DNA from: Actinomycetes bacterium
GTDB lineage: Bacteria; Actinomycetota; Actinomycetes; Mycobacteriales; Mycobacteriaceae
Direction of reading: 5' to 3'
DNA length: 64,000 nt
NCBI GenBank assembly: GCA_023461275.1
Contig: JAEYMI010000076.1
Location: 1-64,000, forward strand
Position numbers and translations under genes: made by a program
The notes under the pieces: model-generated
Seen by the model: the letters and a program-made list of their open reading frames with translations, nothing else
Databases searched by the model: none
What the model was told of the DNA's origin: nothing
Shown here: in pieces, positions 43,328 to 52,608 of the stretch
Numbering within the stretch: position 1 is the stretch's first letter
Layout: every line of letters starts with the position of its first letter

Positions 43328-44302
43328 GTGATTCAGAACAGGCGTGGGGTGTGGGCGGCAGTGGTGTCGGTGGTTGTGAGCGTTGCGACGCTGCTCGCTG
43401 CAGGTCAGGGCGCTGCCGGTGCGGCGCCGACAGGCTGGCGGTACACGCTGGTGGCCTTCAGCGCGGCCAGCTACTACGACATGGACGTCTACACGTCGAC
43501 CGACGGCACGCACTTCGATCTGGTCAAGAAGGCCGCATATCGGCCACCGACCGGCATGGTCCGCGATCCCAGCATCTACCGCAATGCCGACGGCAACTAC
43601 TACGTCACCTACACAACAGGGAAGACGACGGTCGGCTTCGCCCGCAGCCGCGACCTGCGTAACTGGACGTACATGACCGACTACCCGGTGCCGTTGTGCT
43701 GCGCGTTCCTGCCGGGCACCGGCGACGGTAAGGGGACCGGCTCAGCCGATGGTCCCGGTTCGTCGGGATCGGCAGGGTCGTCCGACGGGCCTTCGCTGTC
43801 ACCGTTCACCACCAAGGCATGGGCACCGGAATGGTTCGTCGAAGGTGGTCGGGTCAGCACCATCTTGTCGATGTCCACCGGCGGTGGTTTCGTGCCGTAC
43901 ATGATGTCGGCGCTGACGCCGACGCTGCAGCTGTGGACGCCGCCCGTTCCCCTCATCGGGATCGGTGCCGACCACATCGACACCACCGTGGTGCGGTTCG
44001 GGTCCACCTATCATGCGTTCACCAAGAACGAGACCAAGAAGGTGCTCGAGCATGCGGTCGCGCAGGCTCCGGGCGGTCCGTATCGCTTCGTCGCCCCCGG
44101 CCCGTGGGGCCGACTTGTCGAGGGGCCGACCGTCGTTCAACTGCCCAACGGTGTCTGGCGGATGTACTTCGACGCCTACACCCGTGGCAAGTATCTCTAC
44201 TCCGACAGTGGAGATGGCATGCGGACGTGGACCACACCGAAGGAACTCCCGGGACTGTCGGGCAAAGTGCGTCACGTCGGCGTGATGCGCGAGCGCGCCT
44301 GA
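43328..44302 (+). CDS. Secreted GH43-like beta-propeller protein
   Basis: A signal peptide (GVWAAVVSVVVSVATLLAAGQGAAGA) is followed by a five-bladed glycosidase-like domain: YDMDVYTSTDGTHF, MVRDPSIYRNADGNYYVTYTT with a catalytic-base-like Asp, WAPEWFVEGGRVS with the acid position, and LVEGPTVVQLPNGVWRMYFD. These fit GH43/GH62-clan arabinanases. A Gly/Ser-rich insert (about residues 133-155) interrupts blade 2. Arabinose-containing cell-envelope glycans are a possible substrate, by inference. The start is GTG 43328; the frame extends to 43268. Confidence 0.75.
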   Translation: MIQNRRGVWAAVVSVVVSVATLLAAGQGAAGAAPTGWRYTLVAFSAASYYDMDVYTSTDGTHFDLVKKAAYRPPTGMVRDPSIYRNADGNYYVTYTTGKTTVGFARSRDLRNWTYMTDYPVPLCCAFLPGTGDGKGTGSADGPGSSGSAGSSDGPSLSPFTTKAWAPEWFVEGGRVSTILSMSTGGGFVPYMMSALTPTLQLWTPPVPLIGIGADHIDTTVVRFGSTYHAFTKNETKKVLEHAVAQAPGGPYRFVAPGPWGRLVEGPTVVQLPNGVWRMYFDAYTRGKYLYSDSGDGMRTWTTPKELPGLSGKVRHVGVMRERA

Positions 44303-44393
44303 GAAGCATCGCTGATGCCACGCGGGTTGCGGCATCTTTCAATTCGACCCGGACCAGCGGTGTTGGCGACCTACAACCTGTTCTAGAACCGGA

Positions 44394-44870
44394 CTAATCC
44401 AGTTCTGGCCGGTCCATTTCCGGCTGGCCCACCTCGGCGACGACCTGGGCCAGTCGGGGGAGTATCCGGGTCCGCCAGGCACGTTCGGCGGCGTTGCGGG
44501 CCATCCGTTGCCGATGGTCCTCGACGTCGAAACCGCGGTGCTCCAACAGAATTCGAGTACCTCGACCGTGTGGCGTCAGACGCCAGTCAACCACCCACCG
44601 GGCCGGCGGTGAGCCCCGCAAATCGGTGTAGCTGTGCGTGAACCGATGGTGTGGCAGAACGTCGAGCACCTGGCACGCGACCTCGGCGGGCGGATTGGCC
44701 GGTAGTTCCAGAATGAACGTCGAGCCGACGGTCAACGAGAACCCCGCCGACCTGGTGAACCATCGGCTGATCAGATCGGGCTCGGTCAGTGTCCGCCAGG
44801 CGATCGACGGCGGATACGGCACGAACTGGTCGAGTTCGACAGTCGTCTCATCCCGTTCCAGATTGAACAT
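44394..44870 (-). CDS. SRPBCC (AHSA1-like) domain protein
   Basis: A 158-residue START/Bet v1-like fold protein: VPYPPSIAWRTLTEPDLISRWFT, VGSTFILELPANPPAEVACQVLDVLPHHRFTHSYTD, VVDWRLTPHGRGTRILLEHRGF. Such proteins bind hydrophobic ligands or assist other proteins; no function can be assigned. ATG 44870 gives the family start; the frame opens further upstream. Confidence 0.82.
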   Translation of the reverse strand: MFNLERDETTVELDQFVPYPPSIAWRTLTEPDLISRWFTRSAGFSLTVGSTFILELPANPPAEVACQVLDVLPHHRFTHSYTDLRGSPPARWVVDWRLTPHGRGTRILLEHRGFDVEDHRQRMARNAAERAWRTRILPRLAQVVAEVGQPEMDRPELD

Positions 44871-44966
44871 GAACAGAGAGTATCTGTGTCGGGCGGTCTC
44901 GGGTACGTAACCGGATTTCGGATTCGGCACGATGATCAAGTCGACCTTGCATCTGAGCGGTCGACC

Positions 44967-45923
44967 TCAGCGGTCGTGGAACCATCCGGTGTTCTTCGCT
45001 CGCCAGGCCATCTCCTCCCAATAGCCCCAGCTATGGGTGCCCACGCGTGGATAGTCGGTGGTGATCGGCAGTCCCGCGGTCAGGGCGGCAACCTCGAACG
45101 CGCGGGTCTGGGCTTGTGCGAGGACTTCCAGGGGAGTCCCCTTGAGTGAGTTCGACAGGTTCTGGTCACGATCACCCCAGAGCGCCGATCCGGCGGCGAC
45201 CCGGATGGTCATGCCGCGCATCCGCGGTGCCTGAACGAACGGATCGTTGGCCAACCATCGCTCACCCCACGGCGGGCCCCACATGTCGTCGGAGTTCAAC
45301 GGTCCGACACCTGCCTCCAGGCCGGCGTCGAGCAGGGTCAGCCGGATGGCCTCACGCATCCCCGGCGCCGACAGGTTGAGGTAGCCCGACATCGAAAAGG
45401 CGTGCGAGATGCGGTTGCGGTGATACGCCCCGTAGATCAGCGCGGCGTTGCCGCCCATGGAGATCCCCATGATCGCGTACTTGCGCGCCGGTCCCACTGC
45501 CAGACCACGTCGATCAAGCTCTGCGACAAGGGAATTGAGTCGGCACGTCCAGCGATATCGGTAGTGCAGCGAGCTGAGGCCGTGTGGCCGATCCCAATCG
45601 CTGTAGAAGCTGCCCATTCCGCCGGCCGGCGCCACGACGTTGACCCCGCTGTTGGCCATCGCGCCGACGTTGCTGAGCAGCTTCCACCCGCTCGCACCGT
45701 CGGTGGCGCGTAGACCCGACAAGGCGATCACCGTCTTGTAGTTGCCGGGTCGGGTCCAGAGGTCCACCGCCGAGGCCGGCATCGAGCACCCGGTCAGCGT
45801 CAAGCGCTGGTAGCCGGCCGCGGATGCGGTGCCCGAACCCACCGCCGTCATCGCGATGGCGCCGACGATGGTCAGCGCCACGGCGAACAGACGTGCGGTC
45901 AATCCCATTCGTGACAGCATCAT
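44967..45923 (-). CDS. Antigen 85-like esterase/mycolyltransferase, secreted
   Basis: Signal peptide ending GTASAA (about 36), then an alpha/beta hydrolase of the antigen 85/esterase D type: VIALSG, YSDWDRP, nucleophile elbow IMGISMGGNAALIYG (Ser155), and the catalytic His in GTHSWGYWEEM. Ag85 proteins transfer mycolic acids onto arabinogalactan or trehalose; this more divergent member could be a related acyltransferase. The enzyme class implies a mycolate cell wall. ATG 45923 or ATG 45908. Confidence 0.85.
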   Translation of the reverse strand: MMLSRMGLTARLFAVALTIVGAIAMTAVGSGTASAAGYQRLTLTGCSMPASAVDLWTRPGNYKTVIALSGLRATDGASGWKLLSNVGAMANSGVNVVAPAGGMGSFYSDWDRPHGLSSLHYRYRWTCRLNSLVAELDRRGLAVGPARKYAIMGISMGGNAALIYGAYHRNRISHAFSMSGYLNLSAPGMREAIRLTLLDAGLEAGVGPLNSDDMWGPPWGERWLANDPFVQAPRMRGMTIRVAAGSALWGDRDQNLSNSLKGTPLEVLAQAQTRAFEVAALTAGLPITTDYPRVGTHSWGYWEEMAWRAKNTGWFHDR

Positions 45924-46002
45924 GACAGCCTCGCATAGCGTCGGTGGCTCTCGTCAGGGGATTTGTGCCTTCTGCGGTCAATCGAGACCAAGCCGCGCGG
46001 GA

Positions 46003-46368
46003 TCAATCGACGACGTCGGCGGCAGGAGTGGTCAGAGCTCGGACGATCTCGGCGTGCAGCAGCAGGAAGATGCCGTCGTCGAACTTCTTGCGGCGCATCC
46101 ACATCGTCAGCTCCACGTTGCACTTACTCGCGTTGCACGAGCGGCATGCCGGCACCACGTTGCTGATCGTGTACCGGCCACCGTTGGCGATCGGCAGCAT
46201 GCAGTCCTTTTGCAGCGCAACACCGGTGGCTCGGCAGTACGCGCATCCGCCCCACGCCTGCTTCAGCGATGCCCACTGCTGGGCGGTCAGATCGTGAACC
46301 TGGTTGTCCATTCGACGCTTTCGGCGTCGGGCATACCGTTGCGCACGGGTTGGGCGTTGGGCGGACAC
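46003..46368 (-). CDS. HNH endonuclease domain protein
   Basis: A 121-residue protein with paired cysteines GGCAYCRATG and PACRSCNASK holding a beta-beta-alpha-metal fold, and SNVVPACRSCN. The usual first His of HNH (DHxxP) is Cys here (KDCMLPIANGGRYTISN), so cleavage chemistry may be altered. Basic N-terminus (RAQRYARRRKRR). No restriction or phage partner lies next to it. Confidence 0.82.
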   Translation of the reverse strand: MSAQRPTRAQRYARRRKRRMDNQVHDLTAQQWASLKQAWGGCAYCRATGVALQKDCMLPIANGGRYTISNVVPACRSCNASKCNVELTMWMRRKKFDDGIFLLLHAEIVRALTTPAADVVD

Positions 46369-46448
46369 GATCGAAGCCTAAGACCGAATGTGTGTCATGG
46401 CGTGGACGACTCGCTGGGTACACTCACCGATGAGCAGGAGGTGAGCCG

Positions 46449-48050
46449 GTGTTCCGTGTCCTCGGCGTGATCGGGCTTGTCCTGGTGGCGATCACGTGCA
46501 TCGTGATGGCCGTGCTCGGAGCGTGGTGGTGGATCGTGCTCGCAGTGCTGTTGACCGCGCTCGCCGGGGTCGGTGTCTACGACTTGCTGCAGCGACGACA
46601 CTCGGTCCTGCGGAACTACCCGATCATCGGGCACATGCGTTTCCTGTTGGAGGCCTTGCGCCCGGAGATCCAGCAATACTTCATCGAGCGCAACTTCGAT
46701 GGCCGCCCGTACGACCGCGACACCCGCTCGCTGATCTACGAACGCGCCAAAGGCACTGCGGCCGAACTGGCATTCGGCACCGAGCGCGACATCGACCGCG
46801 AGGGCTATGAGCATCTGGTGCACTCGACAGCGCCGCTGGACCCACCGGATGAGCCGTTCCGGGTGCTGGTCGGCGGACCGGACTGCACCCAGCCCTACGA
46901 CATGGCGCTACTCAATGTCTCGGCGATGAGCTTCGGCGCATTGTCGTCGAATGCTCTGCGCGCCTTGAACAATGGTGCGCTCAAAGGTGGCTTCGCCCAC
47001 GACACCGGTGAAGGGGGCCTGACCCCATATCACCTCGGCGGTGCCGACGTCATCTGGGAGATCGGCTCGGGATACTTCGGAACCCGGACCGCCGACGGAC
47101 ATTTCGACCCGCACCAGTTCGCCGAGAAGGCGGCCATAGACCAGGTCAAGTGCATCAATATCAAACTCAGCCAGGGCGCCAAACCCGGAATCGGTGGGGT
47201 GCTGCCGGCCGCCAAGGTCAGCGCCGAGATCGCACGCTATCGCGGTGTGCCGCAAGGTCAGAAGTGCGTCAGCCCAGCAGGGCACTCGGCATTCTCCACG
47301 CCACGTGAACTGATCGGATTCGTCGCGCAGCTTCGGGAACTGAGCAACGGCAAGCCGATCGGCTTCAAATTGTGCGTCGGCTCACGCATCGACGTTCTCG
47401 CCATCTGCAAGGCCATGCTCGACGAGGGTGTGACACCGGACTTCATCATCGTCGACGGTGCTGAAGGCGGAACCGCCGCGGCGCCACTGGAATACGAGGA
47501 CCACATCGGCCTACCGCTCACCGATGGGCTGATGACGCTGCACAACGCACTCGTCGGAACCGGTCTGCGTCAACGGATTCGGATCGGTGCGAGCGGAAAA
47601 GTTGCCTCTGGCAACGACATCGTCAAACGGCTGATCCAGGGCGCCGACTACACCAACGCCGCGCGGGCGATGATGATGGCGGTGGGTTGTATCCAGTCGC
47701 AGCGTTGTCATACCAACCACTGTCCGGTCGGGGTGGCCACCCAGGATCCCCGGCGGGCCCGTGCCCTCGATGTCGAGGACAAGAGCGAACGCGTCTACCG
47801 GTATCAGAAAGCGACTGTGGCGCAGGCGATGCGGATCATGGGGTCGATGGGGGTGCGCAGTCCGGAGCAGCTGACCCCCGCGTTGCTGCGTAAGCGGATC
47901 TCCTCCACCGAGCAGCGGTCGTACGCGGAGATCTTCGAGTGGCTTGACGAGGATCAACTGCGTATCGATCCGCCGGAGTCCTGGGTCGACGACTGGTCGC
48001 GCGCCAACCCGGATACCTTTGCGCCCGGTGGGTTGATCGGCCGCTACTGA
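46449..48050 (+). CDS. FMN-binding glutamate synthase family protein, membrane-anchored
   Basis: Two N-terminal membrane helices (about 1-45) precede the FMN and Fe-S barrel of the glutamate synthase large subunit: NVSAMSFGALSSNALRALNNGA, HDTGEGGLTPYHLGGADVIWEIGSGYFG, KLSQGAKPGIGGVLPAAKV, FIIVDGAEGGTAAAPLEY, IGASGKVASGNDIV and CIQSQRCHTNHCPVGVATQDP (3Fe-4S-type cysteines). The N-terminal glutaminase domain is absent, so it cannot take glutamine nitrogen itself. Its true substrate is unknown. GTG 46449 follows GAGCAGGAGGTG. Confidence 0.88.
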   Translation: MFRVLGVIGLVLVAITCIVMAVLGAWWWIVLAVLLTALAGVGVYDLLQRRHSVLRNYPIIGHMRFLLEALRPEIQQYFIERNFDGRPYDRDTRSLIYERAKGTAAELAFGTERDIDREGYEHLVHSTAPLDPPDEPFRVLVGGPDCTQPYDMALLNVSAMSFGALSSNALRALNNGALKGGFAHDTGEGGLTPYHLGGADVIWEIGSGYFGTRTADGHFDPHQFAEKAAIDQVKCINIKLSQGAKPGIGGVLPAAKVSAEIARYRGVPQGQKCVSPAGHSAFSTPRELIGFVAQLRELSNGKPIGFKLCVGSRIDVLAICKAMLDEGVTPDFIIVDGAEGGTAAAPLEYEDHIGLPLTDGLMTLHNALVGTGLRQRIRIGASGKVASGNDIVKRLIQGADYTNAARAMMMAVGCIQSQRCHTNHCPVGVATQDPRRARALDVEDKSERVYRYQKATVAQAMRIMGSMGVRSPEQLTPALLRKRISSTEQRSYAEIFEWLDEDQLRIDPPESWVDDWSRANPDTFAPGGLIGRY

Positions 48051-48191
48051 CATCATCGGTGGCCACTGACATCATCGGTTGCAAGTGAAAGAGTTCCTCC
48101 GAACGGGTGATATGGCGAACGGATCACCAACCGTAATGTTGTGCACCGACGTCGACGATCTGTGCGTCGACCAGAACAATTGGGAGGGACC

Positions 48192-48719
48192 GTGTCTTCG
48201 ACACGTTGGGAACGTTTCGGTGCGTGCACCGTCGCAATAGCCGCCGCTGCGTCGATGATCCTGGGAGCGGGCAGCGCGAACGCCGCGCCCGGCGCGGATA
48301 CCGGGAGCAGCTCGGGCTCCGACCAGATCGACTGGGGCAAGATCAACGAGGGCATCGACGGTCTGAAGAAGATCGACTGGGGCAGCGTGGACAGCATCCC
48401 GGGCGTGCCGAAGGTACAGAACTGCAACGAGAACACCAAGGCAGGTGGCGCCGGAGTCACCGAGACCACCCACTTCCTCGGACGCCCCGGACCCACATCG
48501 TTCGTGCTCGACTACGAGACCGAAAACATCCCCGACGACATCAAGGTGTTCTACCAGGGCAAGGTCATTTACGACACCGGCTACGTCGGTGACAACATCA
48601 ACGAGGGGACCGGGTCGGTGCGTGTGAATGTCCCCGCTGGTCTCACGCCGGCGGTGACCATCCGTGTCAGCGGCCCGGACGGGACCGAGTGGAGCTACCT
48701 GGCCCACTGCCCCCGCTGA
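48192..48719 (+). CDS. Secreted protein, function unknown
   Basis: A signal peptide ending SANAA (about 32), then a 140-residue mature protein with IDWGKINEGIDGLKKIDWG, two cysteines (VQNCNENT, AHCPR) and a beta-sandwich-like part: GPTSFVLDYETENIPDDIKVFYQGKVIYDTGYVGDN, VRVNVPAGLTPAVTIRVSGPDGTEW. The GTG 48192 start follows GGGAGGGA. Convergent with the LCP gene. Confidence 0.75.
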   Translation: MSSTRWERFGACTVAIAAAASMILGAGSANAAPGADTGSSSGSDQIDWGKINEGIDGLKKIDWGSVDSIPGVPKVQNCNENTKAGGAGVTETTHFLGRPGPTSFVLDYETENIPDDIKVFYQGKVIYDTGYVGDNINEGTGSVRVNVPAGLTPAVTIRVSGPDGTEWSYLAHCPR

Positions 48720-48732
48720 TCACCTCGTCGGG

Positions 48733-50043
48733 TCAGTTGACACACGGCGGCGAATCGCCGCTGGTGACGCTCTCGCCGATGTTGGGGGCCGGGACGTTCG
48801 CAGAGGTTGTGGTCTCGGTGCCGGACTCGCTCGTCGACGCTGTGGCCGTCTGAGAGGGGCGTGGCGGCCGCATCCCGAAAGCGGTCTGCACCTCATCGCG
48901 AATGGCGTCGGTGTCGACGATGTTCACGTCCTGGCCGTCGAATTCGGCATACCGCTCCACCGGTAACGTCCGAAACGAGATGTGTTGGCCGTCAACCGAG
49001 GCGAGTTGCTGTGCCCACGAGGTGATGTCCCAGCCGTCGGAGAGCACCACGTCGTCCCCGATCGCCTTCTTCAACGCGTTCAACTTGCCGATGTCGGTGA
49101 ATGTCCCCGAACTCTGCAGCTGATGCAGGACCGAAACCAGAAAAGCCTGCTGCCGGTGGGTCCGATCCAGGTCCCCGTTGTCGAGTCCATGACGCTGCCG
49201 GACGAACGCCAACGCTTGCGCGGCGTCGAGGGTCTGGCGTCCGGCGGGGAATCTGGCCCCGGAATAGTCGTCGGAGACTGCGTGATTGAGGCACACGGGA
49301 ACTCCGCCGAGAGCTTTGCCGATGTCGTAGAAACCGACCAGGCTCACCTCGGCGAATCGGTCGATCTGCACCCCGGTGAGCTCACGAACCGTCTGAAGTG
49401 TCTGCGCTCGTCCGGCCTCGCGCCCACTCGATTCGAGCACATGGCCGTCGGTGACGCCCTGGTCCATCATCCGTTGTTCGGTCGACGCCTTCTTGCGCCC
49501 GTACGCCTCTTTGATCTTCGCCTGCGACACATCCAGTCCCTGCATCGGCACCAGATCGTCGCGCGGAATCGAGAACGCGACGATGTTCTTCCGGTCCGCC
49601 GGAATATGAACCAGGATCAGGGTATTGGTGTTGTAGCCACCGTCACTGCTGTCGCGGGCGTGCAGTTGCCGGAGCACATCGGCCGGCAGGTCCTCACCAT
49701 TGCGATCCTTCCGGGTATCCAAACCCATGAGCAGGATGTTCTGGGCCCCGTCCGACGAGCCCGGTGAATCCTGGAGGGCAAGGGAACGTCCGAAGCCGTT
49801 GTTGAGATCCTTGCCGGCGCTCCAGATCACCCCGGTGGCGGCCAGCACGATGAGCGAGCACACCAGCAATCCGAGGCGGCCGGCGGCGATGAAACCCCGC
49901 TGCCCAGACGACACCGGACGTCGGTGCGACGTCCGGTGTCCTGGGCTGAGAGGTGTTGGGGCCGTGGTATTTGTCCCGCGTTGACGTCGATAGACCTCTC
50001 CTGCGGTCAGTCGTCGCCCGTCGGTGTCGAGATAGCGATTCAC
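48733..50043 (-). CDS. LytR-CpsA-Psr (LCP) family protein
   Basis: LCP enzymes attach secondary polymers (arabinogalactan in mycolate bacteria) to peptidoglycan. A cytoplasmic basic N-terminus with one membrane helix (LGLLVCSLIVLAATGVIWSA) precedes the LCP domain: ILLMGLDTRKDRNGEDL, NTNTLILVHIPADRKNIVAFSIPRDDLV (lipid phosphate arginines), GVQIDRFAEVSLVGFYDIGKALGGVPVCLNHAV and LDAAQALAFVRQRHGLDNGDLDRTHRQQAF. GTG 50043 starts 4 bp after the HtrA stop, so the two are probably co-transcribed. Confidence 0.9.
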   Translation of the reverse strand: MNRYLDTDGRRLTAGEVYRRQRGTNTTAPTPLSPGHRTSHRRPVSSGQRGFIAAGRLGLLVCSLIVLAATGVIWSAGKDLNNGFGRSLALQDSPGSSDGAQNILLMGLDTRKDRNGEDLPADVLRQLHARDSSDGGYNTNTLILVHIPADRKNIVAFSIPRDDLVPMQGLDVSQAKIKEAYGRKKASTEQRMMDQGVTDGHVLESSGREAGRAQTLQTVRELTGVQIDRFAEVSLVGFYDIGKALGGVPVCLNHAVSDDYSGARFPAGRQTLDAAQALAFVRQRHGLDNGDLDRTHRQQAFLVSVLHQLQSSGTFTDIGKLNALKKAIGDDVVLSDGWDITSWAQQLASVDGQHISFRTLPVERYAEFDGQDVNIVDTDAIRDEVQTAFGMRPPRPSQTATASTSESGTETTTSANVPAPNIGESVTSGDSPPCVN

Positions 50044-50047
50044 TCGA

Positions 50048-51571
50048 TTACGGAAGGCCGAATCCACCGCCGAACGGGAAGCCGGACCCACCGGAATCGC
50101 CCGAGCCACCCGAGCCTGAACCGCCCGATCCGTTACCGCCCGAGCGCGATTCGGGGATGGTGGTCTGTTCCTTGTCGACCGTACTGCCCAGAGTGACCTG
50201 TACGGTGCGGGTCTGACCATTGGACGAGACCGTGACCGGGACGGTGTCACCGGCGTTGTGGGTGAGGGTTTGCGCCATCAGATCTGCGTAGTCGCTGATC
50301 TTCACATCGCCGATCTTGGTGATCACGTCGCCGGCGCGGATGCCGGCTTTGCTTGCGGCGCCGCCATTCTGCACGCCGGAAACCACGGCGCCCTCGGCGG
50401 AGACGTTGCGTTGGTTGAGTGAACCGGACACGCCGAGAACGGGTTTGGTTGCCTGCCCGTTCTGCAGGAGCTGGTTGGCCACCCGCTTGGCGGTGTCGAT
50501 CGGAATCGCGAAACCGAGCCCGAAGGCCTGTGGGCCGCCGGATGCGGACTGCCCGGTGTCGACCGCGGAGTTCACCGCGACCACCTGGCCGGACAAATTG
50601 ACCAGTGGCCCACCGGAATTGCCCGGGTTGATCGGGGTGTCGGTCTGCAGACCGTTGTAGACGGTCACCGAGGAACCCTGCTCGTCGGCCGCGGTCACCG
50701 TGCGCGAGAGAGCGCTGATGATGCCGGATGTCACTGTGTTGGAGAGGTTTTCGGGGCTCCCGACAGCCACCACCTGCTCACCGACCTGCAGCGTCGAGGA
50801 GTTGCCGAGTGCGGCGGGCGTGAGTCCGGAGGCGCCGTCGAGCTTGATCACGGCAAGGTCGTACGACGGTGAGGTGCCGGTGATCTTCGCGGCGTGGGTC
50901 TGACCGTCGCTGGTGGTGACCTGGATCTGCCCGCCGCTTCCGGCACCGGCAACCACGTGGTTGTTGGTCAGCACGTAGCCGTCGGGGGAGAGCACGATAC
51001 CGCTGCCGACCGCGGTGCCCTGCCCGGTGTTGACCTTGATGTCCGCGGTCGACTTTGAAGCGACTTGAGCGGCATAGGTAACCGAGCCGGGCTTGGCGTC
51101 GGAGGCGTTGGTGGCAGCGGCGGGCGCAGACGACAGCAGGGGCACCGCCGTCGACGAGTTGTGGCCGAGCAGTGCGCTGCCGCCGATGCCGACGGCGCCG
51201 CCCAATAGACCCGCCAGTAGCGCCGTCACGACGATGGGTTTGGTGACGCCCGCTCGTGGGCGTTGGGCCGCGGCGACGCCAGGCCCGTACATACCCGGCT
51301 GCCCCGGCGTCTCCATTGTTCCCGTTGCCGCCCAACGATTGTCGTCGGGGTTTGGGTACGGCCACGGCTGGGTTCCCGGGTGGGTGGCGTATCGGTCGGT
51401 GGTCGCGGACTGGGTCCACGGAGTTGTGGGAGTCCTCGTATCACCTTGCTGCCCGGTATCACCCAGCTGCCCGGTATCACCTTGTCGTGCAGCTGAATAG
51501 CCGGATGTCTCGTTGTTCTGCGGCGAGGGCGTCGTTGCTGCGCCGTTGTCGCCAGGTCGGTCTTCGTTCAC
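50048..51571 (-). CDS. htrA: HtrA/DegP-like serine protease with PDZ domain
   Basis: A cytoplasmic Pro/Thr/Asp-rich N-terminus (about 110 residues), one membrane helix (VVTALLAGLLGGAVGIGGSALL), a trypsin-like domain with His in YVLTNNHVVAG, Asp in SPSYDLAVIKLD and Ser in INPGNSGGPLVNL, then a PDZ domain (GGAASKAGIRAGDVITKIGDVKI). The tail is Gly/Ser-rich. An envelope protease for misfolded exported proteins, like mycobacterial PepD. GTG 51571 is chosen. The N-terminus has a QLGDTGQQGDT repeat. First of an htrA-LCP pair. Confidence 0.93.
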   Translation of the reverse strand: MNEDRPGDNGAATTPSPQNNETSGYSAARQGDTGQLGDTGQQGDTRTPTTPWTQSATTDRYATHPGTQPWPYPNPDDNRWAATGTMETPGQPGMYGPGVAAAQRPRAGVTKPIVVTALLAGLLGGAVGIGGSALLGHNSSTAVPLLSSAPAAATNASDAKPGSVTYAAQVASKSTADIKVNTGQGTAVGSGIVLSPDGYVLTNNHVVAGAGSGGQIQVTTSDGQTHAAKITGTSPSYDLAVIKLDGASGLTPAALGNSSTLQVGEQVVAVGSPENLSNTVTSGIISALSRTVTAADEQGSSVTVYNGLQTDTPINPGNSGGPLVNLSGQVVAVNSAVDTGQSASGGPQAFGLGFAIPIDTAKRVANQLLQNGQATKPVLGVSGSLNQRNVSAEGAVVSGVQNGGAASKAGIRAGDVITKIGDVKISDYADLMAQTLTHNAGDTVPVTVSSNGQTRTVQVTLGSTVDKEQTTIPESRSGGNGSGGSGSGGSGDSGGSGFPFGGGFGLP

Positions 51572-51650
51572 CAGACCACTCTGCCGACGCCGGCTGAGAG
51601 GACCTGAAGAGCAGAGATGGCAATTTCCTGACAAGTCGCCGCGTATCCGC

Positions 51651-52589
51651 TCAGGTGGATGCGAAGAACCGCCAGATCGTCTGAGTCGCATTCAACGCCG
51701 TTGACGGCGGATCGGTTCCCAGTAGTCGCTCAAGAACCGGGTGCCGGGCCGAACCCGGCCACTGATGTCCCGCATCACGCACCGAGATGAGCACCACCTT
51801 GCGCCCTTCGGCGCAATCGGCGCTCGAGGTGGTCACCGCGCCACCGGTCGACGTGGTCGGTGTTCTGCAGTCGTCGATGCGACGCCACAGCTGGTTCACG
51901 CTCGGGATCGAGGGGCCGTCGACGCGTGCGGAGCCACGGATGGAGTAGGTCTCACCCGGACCGCCGTCGTAGGGGACGCGAGTATCGGCGGTGCCATGGA
52001 TTGCGAGGACCGACGTCGGATGTGGGCTGCCGCACGCGACCAGTTGGGTACCGGCGACTGGTGCCACTGCGGCAAAGAGTGTGGTCTCGCAGGCCAACCG
52101 CAACGCCATCATGGCGCCGTTGGACATGCCGGTTGCGTAGATGCGCTGTGGATCGACCGGCATCTGTCGTCGGATGTCGGTGATCATCGCGCGGATGAAC
52201 GCCACATCGTCGACTCCGCGCGCCGCCGCCGACCCGCAACAGGTGCCCGCGTTCCAGGAGCGTCCTATTCCGTCCGGGTAGGCCACCGCGAATCGCCCCT
52301 GGTCAGACATCGTGTCCCAACCGTAGGAGTCCTCTGCCTGCTTGGCCGATCCGAACCCGCCATGCAGCATGATCACCAGCGGCACCGAGCGGGTCGACGT
52401 CGCCGGTCGGTGCAGGCGAAACGTGCGGGCCCGGCCATCGACCGACAGCGTGTGCTCGGTGGATTGCGCCGACGTCTGTCGCAATGGTGCGGAGTGCGCA
52501 GTCGGTGACAGCACGGTGATCGCACCGAGCACGACGGCGAGTACACAACCGATGGAGAAGATGAACACGGACGGCCTTCGCTTACGCAT
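51651..52589 (-). CDS. Secreted esterase, PHB-depolymerase/LpqC-like
   Basis: A signal peptide (RKRRPSVFIFSIGCVLAVVLGAITVLSPTAHSA) precedes an alpha/beta hydrolase: LVIMLHGGFGSAKQAEDSYGWD, YPDGIGRSWNAGTCCG, nucleophile YATGMSNGAMMALRL, LAIHGTADTRVPYDGG (Asp) and DAGHQWPG (His). These match the esterase/PHB depolymerase family that includes feruloyl esterases and LpqC. ATG 52589. Divergent from marR across a 37-bp palindrome that probably controls it. Confidence 0.87.
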   Translation of the reverse strand: MRKRRPSVFIFSIGCVLAVVLGAITVLSPTAHSAPLRQTSAQSTEHTLSVDGRARTFRLHRPATSTRSVPLVIMLHGGFGSAKQAEDSYGWDTMSDQGRFAVAYPDGIGRSWNAGTCCGSAAARGVDDVAFIRAMITDIRRQMPVDPQRIYATGMSNGAMMALRLACETTLFAAVAPVAGTQLVACGSPHPTSVLAIHGTADTRVPYDGGPGETYSIRGSARVDGPSIPSVNQLWRRIDDCRTPTTSTGGAVTTSSADCAEGRKVVLISVRDAGHQWPGSARHPVLERLLGTDPPSTALNATQTIWRFFAST

Positions 52590-52608
52590 GGTCCGATCAT
52601 CGGTCACC

